DNA from: Bradyrhizobium ontarionense
Lineage (GTDB): Bacteria; Pseudomonadota; Alphaproteobacteria; Rhizobiales; Xanthobacteraceae
Reading direction: 5' to 3'
Assembly (NCBI RefSeq): GCF_021088345.1
Contig: NZ_CP088156.1
Coordinates: 8,175,001-8,239,000 of the forward strand
DNA: 64,000 nucleotides
In this document: positions 54,451-62,231 of the stretch, piece by piece
Layout of the letters: every line of letters starts with the position of its first letter
Position numbering within the stretch: the stretch's first letter is position 1
Notes under the pieces: generated by a model
What the model was told of the DNA's origin: nothing
The model's database searches: none
Seen by the model: the letters and a program-made list of their open reading frames with translations, nothing else
Translations under genes and position numbers: made by a program

Positions 54451-54894
54451 ATGGTCGAATGGTTCGATGACCTCCAGATCGGGATGAGGTTCAAGAGCGG
54501 CGAGGCGACCGTGTCGCGTGAAGACATCAAGCGCTTTGCCGCAGAATTTGATCCGCAGCCGTTTCACCTCGATGAGGAGGCGGCGGAGAAGACGATCCTG
54601 AAGGGGCTTGCCGCCTCCGGATGGCACACTGCCGCGATCGCGATGCGGCTTGCGGCGGAAGCGCGTCCGTTTGGCCCGCATCCGCTGTTTGGCGCCGGGG
54701 TCGACGAGCTGCGCTGGTTGAAGCCGGTGCGGCCGGGCGACTCGCTTCATCTCGAGGGCGAGGTCGTCGATCTTGTGCCCTCGCAGAGCAAGCCGCAAGG
54801 TATCGTGCGGATCAAATGGACGGCCTACAACCAGCACAATGAGGCGGTCTACACCTTCAATCCGATCGCGATCGTGCCGCGGCGCCCGGCCTGA
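54451..54894 (+). CDS. MaoC-family (hot-dog) dehydratase
   Basis: 147 residues from ATG 54451 (153 from GTG 54433). FAAEFDPQPFHLDEEAAEKT is the MaoC-like (R)-hydratase motif with the catalytic Asp and His; SGWHTAAIAMRLAAE and GVDELRWLKPVRPGDSLHLE follow. gagga sits before 54451. Such proteins hydrate enoyl-CoA thioesters. Next to fumarase on the same strand, and a DUF429 gene comes after. Confidence 0.88.
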   Translation: MVEWFDDLQIGMRFKSGEATVSREDIKRFAAEFDPQPFHLDEEAAEKTILKGLAASGWHTAAIAMRLAAEARPFGPHPLFGAGVDELRWLKPVRPGDSLHLEGEVVDLVPSQSKPQGIVRIKWTAYNQHNEAVYTFNPIAIVPRRPA

Positions 54895-54932
54895 CCGGCG
54901 CCTGGGCAGGAGTGTTTGCGGCATCGTGAGAG

Positions 54933-55601
54933 ATGTTTCTCGGCCTTGATGGATTTCGCAACGGCTGGGTCACCGTCCTTCTCGGCGGAGACCGGCAGGA
55001 GATCGAATTCCGTCCTGACCTTGCGAGCGCCTTGGCCACACCGTTCGCCCGCGCCGCCATCGATATCCCCATCGGCATGACCGACGACGGCGAGCGGATC
55101 TGCGACCAGCTCGCGCGCGACAAGCTCGCGCCACACCGCTCCCGTGTCTTCACCGGCGCGCGGCGCTGGCTGTGGGACGGGTTCACCGATCCCGACGAGG
55201 CCAACGCCGAGGCGTCGCGGCGCGGGCAGAAGCGCGCCTCGCGCCAGCTCTGGCATCTCGGCCGCAAGATCATGGAGGTCGATGCCTTCGTGCGCGCGCA
55301 TCGCGGCCTCGACATCCGCGAGGCCCATCCGGAGCTGGTGTTCCTGCGCCTCAACGGCGCGCCGCTGCCGTCGAAGAAGACGGAGCAGGGCGCCAAGCTG
55401 CGGCGCGACTTGTTAGTTGCCGCCGGCTTCGCCGCCATCGACGACTGGCTGACCCGCGCCCGCATCCGCACCGGCGCCAAGCCCGACGACGTCCTCGACG
55501 CCTGCGCGGTGGCGCTCGCCGCCCGCGACTGTGCCGGCAGTGTGCCCGAGGGCGAGCCGCCGCGCGATGCGCATGACGTGGCGATGCAGATCTGGTTTTG
55601 A
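54933..55601 (+). CDS. DUF429 domain-containing protein
   Basis: 222 residues. FLGLDGFRNGWVTVLL opens the fold; ARAAIDIPIGMTDDG, VDAFVRAHRGLDIREAHPEL and DDVLDACAVALAARDC carry Asp/Glu residues in the RNase-H-like arrangement of DUF429, a predicted nuclease family with no assigned biology. ATG 54933, about 40 bp after the MaoC stop. The palindromic repeat island follows. Confidence 0.85.
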   Translation: MFLGLDGFRNGWVTVLLGGDRQEIEFRPDLASALATPFARAAIDIPIGMTDDGERICDQLARDKLAPHRSRVFTGARRWLWDGFTDPDEANAEASRRGQKRASRQLWHLGRKIMEVDAFVRAHRGLDIREAHPELVFLRLNGAPLPSKKTEQGAKLRRDLLVAAGFAAIDDWLTRARIRTGAKPDDVLDACAVALAARDCAGSVPEGEPPRDAHDVAMQIWF

Positions 55602-55641
55602 CAAGGGGCGTATGGGCACAATCGGCGCCTCAATCTCCGCT

Positions 55642-55748
55642 GTCATTCCGGGGCGGCGCGCGAAGCGCGGCGAGCCCGGAATCCATCTCGCTGCGCGAAC
55701 TGGCGTGAGATGGATTCCGGGCTCGTGCTGCGCACGCCCCGGAATGAC
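55642..55748. repeat. Palindromic repeat element 1
   Basis: 107-bp inverted repeat. The arms begin gtcattccggggcg (55642) and end gccccggaatgac (55736-55748), and the inner parts cccggaatccatctc and gatggattccggg also pair, so the whole element can fold into one long stem. Typical of Bradyrhizobium-type REP elements. Confidence 0.85.
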
Positions 55749-56113
55749 GGAGGAGAGATGTCGCGTATCATTCAGATGGACTGTCAGGCGAGCCTTGGTC
55801 GCCGCTGTTCTGAAAAAAATAAATATCTTGCGGTTTATCGGAAATCATGATTTCCTCTCCCCATCCCGCCTCACTGCGGAGGGGCGTTGCGCGCGATCGT
55901 CACGACACGCGAGGCGGGGAGGCGATGGCCGCGAGGTGCCGCAGCGTGGGGAGACCTGCGCGGACGAACGGCAGCTTGCGGACGTGAAGTCGCAGGGTCC
56001 TGACACCCCGATGCTGGTGTTACGTTCGCGATGATGCCCAGCGCATCGCGCGGATCATGGTGGCCAACAAGCCCGGCGCACCAGGGAGACTGCGTATAAG
56101 CGTGAAGACCATC

Positions 56114-56220
56114 GCGCAGGGAAGGCCGGGCGTTTCCGGCTGCACCTGTGGTACCTGCCGCCTGCATTTTTTCTCGCAGGCGGGCCGCAGGCGTCAGCCG
56201 ACGCCTGGCCTTCCCTGCGC
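56114..56220. repeat. Palindromic repeat element 2
   Basis: Arms gcgcagggaaggcc (56114-56127) and ggccttccctgcgc (56207-56220), a perfect 14-bp inverted repeat. An inner cgcctgc...gcaggcg around a T-run lies near 56160-56182. Small open frames across it on both strands are not credible genes. Confidence 0.8.
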
Positions 56221-56330
56221 CCTCTGCATTTGAAGAGGGACATGTCGATGCATCACCCGGGCGTTGTTCGCCGCGGGAATGCGGTCCTATGTCCAATGCT
56301 GTTTGAGATGTGAAGCGGATGAAACTCGGT

Positions 56331-56481
56331 GTCGTCCCGGGCAAGCCACGACGCGCGCCAGCGCGGTCGCGGCGCCGACTTGGGACCCATACACCGCGGC
56401 AGATGTGATGTGCGGGTGTAGCGGCGCGCCTGCCTCGAACCGCTCCCCGGGGCTATGGGTCCCGGCGTTCGCCGGGACGAC
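56331..56481. repeat. Palindromic repeat element 3
   Basis: Arms gtcgtcccgggcaa (from 56331) and ttcgccgggacgac (to 56481), with inner gacccata and tatgggtc also complementary. Same type as element 1 but a different sequence family. Confidence 0.75.
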
Positions 56482-56521
56482 AGCGGTGCTTGTTGAGCCG
56501 GTCGTTGTCACAGCGGCAAGC

Positions 56522-56662
56522 GTAGGGTGGACAAAGCGACCGCCCGCAGGGCGGTCGCGTGCCCACCATCTGTCTGCGCATTCCCGAGGGAATGGTGGGC
56601 ACGGCGCGCGCGAGGGTTCGCCATCAGACGGCGGCGGCGCGGCGCGCCTTTGCCCATCCTAC
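56522..56662. repeat. Palindromic repeat element 4
   Basis: Arms gtagggtggacaaag (from 56522) and ctttgcccatcctac (to 56662), 13 of 15 bases pairing, with inner gcccaccat and atggtgggc. Ends 10 bp before the stop of the next gene (minus strand, 56673), so it may double as that gene's 3' structure. Confidence 0.82.
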
Positions 56663-56672
56663 AGAACCGTGA

Positions 56673-56969
56673 TCAGGCCCGCGCGCCGGTGAAGGCGAAG
56701 CTGCCCATGAAGCCGATGCCCATCTCGCCGGAGATGGTGTCGCCGGACACCTTGCCCTTGAAATCGAGCGTCAGCGGCATCGGGCTGGTGATGGAGACCT
56801 TCCAGGCGACGTCGTCGCCGTCGACGGTGCCGTCGAAGATCTCGGCGGAATCGCCTTCCGCGGCCTGGCTCCCCGTCAGCGTCGCGCCCGAGCTCTTCAC
56901 GCTCAGGGTCGCGCTGCGCTCGCCCATCGGCGTGTTCAAGGTCAGATTCCAGTTGCCGTCCACAGCCAT
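56673..56969 (-). CDS. Small beta-rich hypothetical protein
   Basis: 98 residues. DGNWNLTLNTPMGERSATLS, VKSSGATLTGSQAAEGD, VAWKVSITSPMPLTLDFKGK and VSGDTISGEMGIGFMGSFAF: alternating strands and glycines, like the small beta-barrel proteins often found near oxidoreductases. No signal peptide. ATG 56969 has ggagaa upstream; a longer in-frame start at 57029 lacks support. Lies downstream of the two membrane-protein genes on the same strand but about 118 bp away. Confidence 0.75.
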   Translation of the reverse strand: MAVDGNWNLTLNTPMGERSATLSVKSSGATLTGSQAAEGDSAEIFDGTVDGDDVAWKVSITSPMPLTLDFKGKVSGDTISGEMGIGFMGSFAFTGARA

Positions 56970-57087
56970 CGATCGTTCTCCCTGGCGTTGTGCATCCCCA
57001 GGCGCCGAAGCGGCCCCGCATGGATGCATTCGGCGCCCCTATAGCGCATCTTTGGCCGCAAGCCCATTGGGCGATCAGATGCGGCGA

Positions 57088-57639
57088 TCAGGCCCGCGCG
57101 GCCCTGATGCGGTTGGCAACCACGAAGCGGAAGGCGACGAACTGCAGCGCGAAGGCCGCGACCTTGGCGCCGCCGGCGACCACGGTGATGTAGAGCACCC
57201 ACAGCTTGATGTCGCCGGTCATGGCGACCGCGATCGTGCCGAGGCCGAGCGCGAACATCAGCGCCGCCCAGGCGTAGCCGGCGACGGTGACGTATTCCGG
57301 GATGGTCTCCGCCACGATCGGCGGAACGTAGCGCAGCATCCAGCCGCGCTTGAGCATGATGACGCCGATCGCGAAATGGCCGATCGCGGGCTTGGCGAAC
57401 ATGAAGCGGGGATCGTTGGTCAGGAGCGTGACGCCGCCGAGCACGATGACCAGGCCCACGCTGGCATAGGCCATGAAGCTGAGGCTCACGCCCTTGATGC
57501 GGGCGTAGACCACCTGCACGATCGCGACGGCGACCGCGGCCGAGGTGGCCAGCACGACATCGTCGGTCGCGACATACAGGATGAAGAACACTGCGGCAGA
57601 CAGGAAGTCGGCAGCCAGTTTAGCAAACACGTCTTTCAC
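57088..57639 (-). CDS. YciB/septation-protein-A family membrane protein
   Basis: 183 residues from GTG 57639 (gggag upstream). About five membrane helices: FLSAAVFFILYVATDDVVLA, AVAVAIVQVVYARIKGVSLS, YASVGLVIVLGGVTLLTNDP, KPAIGHFAIGVIMLKRGWML and VAGYAWAALMFALGLGTIAV. The spacing and the NDPRFMFAKP loop match the YciB/IspZ family. Its gene follows the next membrane-protein gene by 26 bp, in the carotenoid-oxygenase locus. Confidence 0.72.
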   Translation of the reverse strand: MKDVFAKLAADFLSAAVFFILYVATDDVVLATSAAVAVAIVQVVYARIKGVSLSFMAYASVGLVIVLGGVTLLTNDPRFMFAKPAIGHFAIGVIMLKRGWMLRYVPPIVAETIPEYVTVAGYAWAALMFALGLGTIAVAMTGDIKLWVLYITVVAGGAKVAAFALQFVAFRFVVANRIRAARA

Positions 57640-57665
57640 GCACGTCTCCCTGGGGGCAGAACCGG

Positions 57666-58250
57666 TCACGAATCCTGGCCGGACATTGCGGCGGCAGTCT
57701 GCACGGCCATGTCCTTTGCCTTACGGTACTCTGGATACCAGCGCGTGAAATAAAGTGCACTATTGCGTGCGGCAAAAGCGATGGCGAGGCCGCTCCAATA
57801 GGGCAGGCCGGGCACGTAGAGCGTCATCAGGTTGCCTATGATCATCAGCAGTGCCGACAGCGTCCAGGCACCGGTGATGACGTAATTGGCGCGCAGAAAG
57901 CCGGGAATTGCCGCGGTTTCCGCCGGCACGGCCTCGATCGCATATTGCAGGGTGAAGGGTGCGCGCAGCAGCATCGAGCCGAGCGACAGCGCGAAAATGC
58001 CGCAGTCCACCGCGAGGCGCACCGCAGAGGCGCTCATGGCCGGATCGACAAAGCTGAGGTAGCCGGCGACCATCGCGAACACGAAAGCCGAGCCGAGGCC
58101 CAAAATCTTGATCGAGCGGCCCTTGGCGATGTCGAGCGCGACCACCGCCAGGCACAGCGCGGTGGCCACGGCCAGGCTGAGTGTGGCCGACACCACCATC
58201 ATCAGCGCGGCGTAGATGCCGTAGGGCGCAAGGATGAGGAAGATGGTCAT
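57666..58250 (-). CDS. Membrane protein of the carotenoid-oxygenase locus
   Basis: 194 residues, about five hydrophobic helices (IFLILAPYGIYAALMMVVSA, ALCLAVVALDIAKG, ILGLGSAFVFAMVAGYLSFV, WTLSALLMIIGNLMTLYVPG). ATG 58250 has ggaggag upstream. No enzymatic motif recognised. Two operator-like palindromes (58270-58288, 58322-58340) lie just upstream of its start, matching those before the carotenoid oxygenase and TetR genes. Confidence 0.78.
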   Translation of the reverse strand: MTIFLILAPYGIYAALMMVVSATLSLAVATALCLAVVALDIAKGRSIKILGLGSAFVFAMVAGYLSFVDPAMSASAVRLAVDCGIFALSLGSMLLRAPFTLQYAIEAVPAETAAIPGFLRANYVITGAWTLSALLMIIGNLMTLYVPGLPYWSGLAIAFAARNSALYFTRWYPEYRKAKDMAVQTAAAMSGQDS

Positions 58251-58269
58251 CGATGCTCCTCCCGAGCCG

Positions 58270-58340
58270 ATCTTTACAATGGCAAGATAAATACGGGGCG
58301 TCGGGCGGTGGGTCAAGTCAAATCTTGACAGTGTCAAAAT
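58270..58340. promoter_or_regulatory. Pair of TetR operator-like palindromes
   Basis: ATCTTTAC-AAT-GGCAAGAT (58270-58288) and ATCTTGAC-AGT-GTCAAAAT (58322-58340). Both are 8-3-8 palindromes; the second differs from perfect symmetry at one position. They precede the membrane-protein gene on minus. Confidence 0.65.
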
Positions 58341-58402
58341 ATTGTGAGGATGAGATTTTATATCGTGGTATCAGATGTTTAATCAGGATGGGCGGCGGCG
58401 CG

Positions 58403-59818
58403 CTAGGCCGCCCCGACCCAATTGCCGTGGAAGCCGTCGGGCACCCGGTGGCCGAGATGGACCAGCGCGACGGGGCCGCTGCCGATATCGGTCGCGTTGA
58501 ACACGGCGAGGTCGCTGCAGTTGGTGTCGGCGCGCCAGACCACGGTCAGCAGCCAGCCGTCGCCCTCGGCAGCCTCAGGGCTGCGCGGCACGAACACCGG
58601 CTCGGACAGGCTGTCGCCGTCCGGCAGCAGGTAGGCCCCGCGGCGTGCGCCGGCGCCGTCGACATGGGCGATCCCGGAGAGCGCGCCGAACAGCGGCCCG
58701 TCCGGATTGGCGCAGGCGTACCAGCCGTGATGGCTCGTGAGCCCGGCGCGGCGGTCGTCGATGCGGGGGAATTCGCCGGTGAGGTCGTCGAGATACGTCT
58801 GGGTGAAGCGGTCGCTGTTGCCGGCGAGATCGAAGCTCCAGCGGCACAGGCGCGCGCGCGACTTCGCGGGGTCGGTCGGCCGGCCGTCGGGATGGGGAAA
58901 CAGCGGCGGCTCGTCGAATTGCATGACGTCGGCGATGATGCGGCTGCCGTCCTCCCAGGCGTTCATGATGTGGAACACGTAGCAGGCCTCGCCGCGAAAC
59001 CAGACGATGTCCTTGACGTCGCCGCTGCGCTTCATGATGCCGACGAAGGCGCCCTTGTCGGGCTCCCACGCATAAGGCGGCTTGCCGGACATTGCCCGCT
59101 CCATGCTGCCGGTGAGCGGCAGGATCGGAAACAGCACGTGATCGGCCGTGACGATGAAGTCGTGCACCATGCTGGCATAGGGCGCCTCGAAGCGACTGAG
59201 GCGCGCGAGCTTGCCGCTTGCGTCGACCGTGCCGTAGGACAGCGCTGGCGTCAGCGGGCCGGTGGCGTTGTAGCCGAAGAACAGCAATTCGCCGGTGACC
59301 GGATCGGTCTTCGGATGCGCGGTGAAGGCGCCGCGCAGGCGGCCGCCGAAATCCTGGTAGCCTGTTGTCGCCAAGGTGCCCGGCTCGATCTCGGTTGGCA
59401 GATGCGCCTCTTCGAGCGCCAGCAGCCGGCCGGCATGGGCGATGATGTTGGTGTTGGCGACACCGCCGTCGGTGATGTCGCCAGGGGCGTCCGGCAGCTT
59501 GCGGCCGAAGCCGCCGAACAGCGCGCGCCCCGCGCGGCGCTCGGCCTCGAATTTCGGTGTGCGGATCCAGCGGTTGCGGTAGGCCGCGCGGCCGTTCTCC
59601 AGCTGGAACGCGTGCAGCATGCCGTCGCCGACGAACCAGTGCGCGCCCGGAGCGTCGAATTGGGGATTGGGACCGTTGCGGTAGAGCGTGCCGTTGAGCG
59701 CGCGCGGCAGCTCGCCGGTGATCTTCAGGAACGGTGCGTCGCATTCGAACGGGATCGGCGCGAGGTTGCTGCGCTCGCGCCTGGCTTGCTGGGCGGTGTC
59801 GCGCGACTGTCCGTTCAT
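58403..59818 (-). CDS. Carotenoid oxygenase family protein
   Basis: 471 residues, the usual size. The four iron-binding His positions are visible: TAHPKTDPVTGELLFFGYNA, MVHDFIVTADHVLFPI, CYVFHIMNAWEDGSRI and, at the C-terminus, PDGFHGNWVGAA. LNGTLYRNGPNPQFDAPGAH WF is the conserved blade-1 sequence. The family cleaves carotenoids or apocarotenoids, or lignostilbenes, at double bonds; the substrate is not predictable. Encoded opposite the TetR gene with two operator palindromes between them. Bradyrhizobium strains make carotenoids. Confidence 0.92.
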   Translation of the reverse strand: MNGQSRDTAQQARRERSNLAPIPFECDAPFLKITGELPRALNGTLYRNGPNPQFDAPGAHWFVGDGMLHAFQLENGRAAYRNRWIRTPKFEAERRAGRALFGGFGRKLPDAPGDITDGGVANTNIIAHAGRLLALEEAHLPTEIEPGTLATTGYQDFGGRLRGAFTAHPKTDPVTGELLFFGYNATGPLTPALSYGTVDASGKLARLSRFEAPYASMVHDFIVTADHVLFPILPLTGSMERAMSGKPPYAWEPDKGAFVGIMKRSGDVKDIVWFRGEACYVFHIMNAWEDGSRIIADVMQFDEPPLFPHPDGRPTDPAKSRARLCRWSFDLAGNSDRFTQTYLDDLTGEFPRIDDRRAGLTSHHGWYACANPDGPLFGALSGIAHVDGAGARRGAYLLPDGDSLSEPVFVPRSPEAAEGDGWLLTVVWRADTNCSDLAVFNATDIGSGPVALVHLGHRVPDGFHGNWVGAA

Positions 59819-59835
59819 GGCCGTACCTCCACTCT

Positions 59836-59908
59836 ATCTTTACGTTGTAAAGATAACCCTAGCCGCGTGGGCCGCGCCGGTCAAGTCAAATCTTTACGCT
59901 GTCAAAAT
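59836..59908. promoter_or_regulatory. Two operator palindromes between carotenoid oxygenase and TetR genes
   Basis: ATCTTTAC-GTT-GTAAAGAT (59836-59854) is a perfect 8-3-8 palindrome. ATCTTTAC-GCT-GTCAAAAT (59890-59908) is an imperfect copy, and about 30 nt around it nearly repeat 58311-58340. They are suited to regulate both divergent genes; the TetR protein is the obvious candidate ligand. Confidence 0.75.
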
Positions 59909-59927
59909 TGCTTGTATAAGGAGGCTC

Positions 59928-60641
59928 ATGACGAGCAAAACGGAACAGGTTCGGGCGCGCGCCCGCGGGGCCGCGACCCGAACGCGGCCGCGGCATGCGG
60001 CCGGCGCCACAGCAGGGGCGACGACGCCCTATCATCACGGCGCGCTGCGCGATGCGCTGCTCGAGACGGCCGAGCGTGTGCTGGAGCGCGATGGGCTCGC
60101 GGGTCTGACCCTGCGCGCGGTGGCGCGCGAGGCCGGCGTGTCGCATGCGGCGCCGACGCATCATTTCAAGGATCTTACCGGCCTCGTCAGCGAGCTTGCC
60201 GCGATCGGCTTTACGCGTTTCAACGCGACGATGAAGCAGGCGGGCGAATCCGCGGGTACGCCGATCGAGCGGGCGATGGCCCGGGCACGCGCCTATGTCG
60301 CCTACGCGCAGGCCAATCCAGGCATGTACGGGCTGATGTTCCGCACCGAGCGTCTCGATTATTCGCGGCCGTCGCTGCACGAGGCCGCCGAGGCCTCGTT
60401 CGCCGGTCTCGCCGGATCGGTTGCCGCCAGAAGCCCGGATCAGGTCGGCGACGAGGAGCTGTCGCTCGATCAGGCGGCCACCATCGCCCGTGCCTGGTCG
60501 CTGGTGCACGGCTACACGATGCTGCTGCTGGACGGCCGTCTCACCGACATCCTGCGCCGCTCGCCGCCGGGCACCAATGCCGAATCGCTGCTCGAGGCCA
60601 TGCTGAGGGCAACGGTGCCGAGACTGCCGCCCGGTGCATAG
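59928..60641 (+). CDS. TetR/AcrR-family transcriptional regulator
   Basis: 237 residues. A basic, Ala-rich N-terminal tail (residues 1-30) precedes the HTH: LRDALLETAERVLERDGLAG, LTLRAVAREAGVSHAAPTHH and FKDLTGLVSELAAIGF. The C-terminal ligand domain is WHG/TetR_C-like (PGMYGLMFRTERLDYSRPSL). ATG 59928 follows a perfect aaggagg. Divergent from the carotenoid oxygenase gene, separated by two palindromes. Confidence 0.9.
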   Translation: MTSKTEQVRARARGAATRTRPRHAAGATAGATTPYHHGALRDALLETAERVLERDGLAGLTLRAVAREAGVSHAAPTHHFKDLTGLVSELAAIGFTRFNATMKQAGESAGTPIERAMARARAYVAYAQANPGMYGLMFRTERLDYSRPSLHEAAEASFAGLAGSVAARSPDQVGDEELSLDQAATIARAWSLVHGYTMLLLDGRLTDILRRSPPGTNAESLLEAMLRATVPRLPPGA

Positions 60642-60791
60642 ATCGGCGGACGCGGACCACGATCGGAGCAAAACATCGTTGCAGCCGGCTGCAAGCTGGG
60701 GACGGTTCGCGTCGATGGCGCGAAACACCTGACAGCATCGCGAAATTATCCTAGAACGGCCACCTCGCGAGGTTCATCTTTCTCAACGCTC

Positions 60792-61457
60792 ATGCCTGTC
60801 ATCCCGCCGACCAAACCCTATCGCATCGGCCGCTCCAAGACGGGGCTCGGCCTGTTCGCCACCAAGCCGATCAAGAAGGGCACCAAGATCGTCCGCTATT
60901 TCGGTCCGCTGTTGGATTCGAAGAAGGCGGAGGAAGACGCGATCGAGAACAAATACCTGTTCGAGCTCGACAAGCGCTGGACCATCGACGGCTCGGTCCG
61001 CGAGAACGTCGCCCGCTACATCAATCATTCCTGCAAGCCGAACGCCGAATCCGACGTCAAGCCGCGCAAGAAGAAGATCTTCATCCGCGCCATCAAGGAC
61101 ATCGAGCCGGGCGAGGAGATCAACTACGATTACGGCACCGACTACTTCAAGGCCTATCTGAAGCCGATCGGCTGCAGATGCGAGCCCTGCGAGAAGAAGC
61201 GGGCGAAGAAGAAGGCCGACGCGCGTGCCGAGCGTGTGGGTCTGAAGCCGAAGGACGGGCGCAAGCCGAAGCGGAAGACCGAGAAGCTCGCCAAGGACAA
61301 GGCCAAGCAGCGCGCGAAGGCCAAAGCCAAGATGGAAGGTGAGGCGACCGCGCGCGGCAAGGCCAAGAGCCGCCGGCCGGCGAGCGCCGCCGGCAAGCGG
61401 GTCAAGTCCAAGACTGCCGCAGCCAAGACGCTCAGCGGTGGCGCACGCGCGGCCTGA
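60792..61457 (+). CDS. SET-domain protein-lysine methyltransferase with basic tail
   Basis: 221 residues. SET motifs in order: GLGLFATKPIKKGTKIVRYF (AdoMet site), VARYINHSCKPNAE (NHSCxPN), EINYDYGTDYF and a post-SET GCRCEPCEKKR with three Cys for zinc. Residues 135-221 are lysine/alanine-rich (KRKTEKLAKDKAKQRAKAKA), like histone H1 tails. ATG 60792. The methylation target is unknown. No obvious operon partner. Confidence 0.9.
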   Translation: MPVIPPTKPYRIGRSKTGLGLFATKPIKKGTKIVRYFGPLLDSKKAEEDAIENKYLFELDKRWTIDGSVRENVARYINHSCKPNAESDVKPRKKKIFIRAIKDIEPGEEINYDYGTDYFKAYLKPIGCRCEPCEKKRAKKKADARAERVGLKPKDGRKPKRKTEKLAKDKAKQRAKAKAKMEGEATARGKAKSRRPASAAGKRVKSKTAAAKTLSGGARAA

Positions 61458-61472
61458 GCAGAGCAGGGTGGG

Positions 61473-61870
61473 TTACGCCGTGACCGCATCCCGGCTGCGG
61501 CGCAAGCCGATATATTGCAGCTCGGCGAACACGCCGGTTGCCACAGCCTGGGCCGCGACGAAGATCTCGCCGAGCACGTTGGGCGCGACCATGCCCGAGA
61601 ACAGCAGCGCGATGCTGCCGACCGTCCATGCCGCATTGCCTGCGATCACGAGCAGGATCAGCGCCCGCGGCGCCGCCGCGCGCGACGCCAGCCAGCCGAC
61701 GAGGATGGTGTAGGCGATCAGGAACAGGCCGGTCTCGCGCAGCAGGGCTTCAGCAGTTGCATCGTCGGTGAAAGCCAGCCGGCCGCGCCGGTGAGCCCGA
61801 CGGCGGCGACGCCGCTGAACAGGGCGTCGGCAAGCAGGGCCTGGCGGAGCAATGGTGACGAGGTGATCAT
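61473..61870 (-). pseudogene. Small membrane protein gene, frameshifted
   Basis: From ATG 61870 (ggag upstream) the frame reads MITSSPLLRQALLADALFSG then VAAVGLTGAAGWLSPTM. The rest of the same protein, AEALLRETGLFLIAYTILVG through SIALLFSGMVAPNVLGEIFV to the stop at 61473, is in another frame. The two join if one base is restored near 61748-61760. The combined product (about 132 residues, four helices) has a family-like layout. Either a recent loss or a sequencing error. Confidence 0.7.
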
Positions 61871-61906
61871 GTCGGGTCTCCTTTGGTTGCGGGATGCGAG
61901 GGCGGT

Positions 61907-62131
61907 TCAACTGAACCAAGACAGAAGCCGACCGCGCAGGCGCGTTGGGCACAGCGAGCGTGCCGCCCGCGTTTCGATCGCCTGCACCTGCGCGAGGACG
62001 AGGCTGCCCGTGGCGTGCAGCAGCGGCTCCGGCATGTTGAGCGAGCGTGCCAGCAGCGATGTCGTAAGGCCTGCCAGCCACTGGCTGACTGCAGTGAGGG
62101 GAAAACCCCCGGGATGGCGCTGCCTGCTCAT
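61907..62131 (-). CDS. Small hypothetical protein upstream of the broken membrane-protein gene
   Basis: 74 residues from ATG 62131, with aggag at 62138-62142 spaced 6 nt (ATG 62137 would touch it). Sequence AVSQWLAGLTTSLLARSLNM and HATGSLVLAQVQAIETRAAR is amphipathic and helical, ending basic. The gap to the membrane-protein start at 61870 is 36 bp, so both could be one transcript. Divergent from the XRE regulator. Not a recognised family. Confidence 0.55.
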   Translation of the reverse strand: MSRQRHPGGFPLTAVSQWLAGLTTSLLARSLNMPEPLLHATGSLVLAQVQAIETRAARSLCPTRLRGRLLSWFS

Positions 62132-62231
62132 GGTCATCTCCTGTGCCGACGACCATGATCGGGATCAGGAGGGAATTCGATTACCTCGCACGTCATGGAG
62201 GCGCTGACGTCGCCATGATAAATATCGGCTC

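Noticed and set aside
55531..56512. Several short open frames across the palindromic repeats
   Set aside because: They arise from repeat sequence, have no ribosome site and are interrupted by structured inverted repeats.
61473..62156. Single 227-residue protein on minus
   Set aside because: Its first half does not look like a protein (His/Arg/Pro shadow of the small gene 61907-62131); only the second half is membrane-protein-like and it joins another frame.
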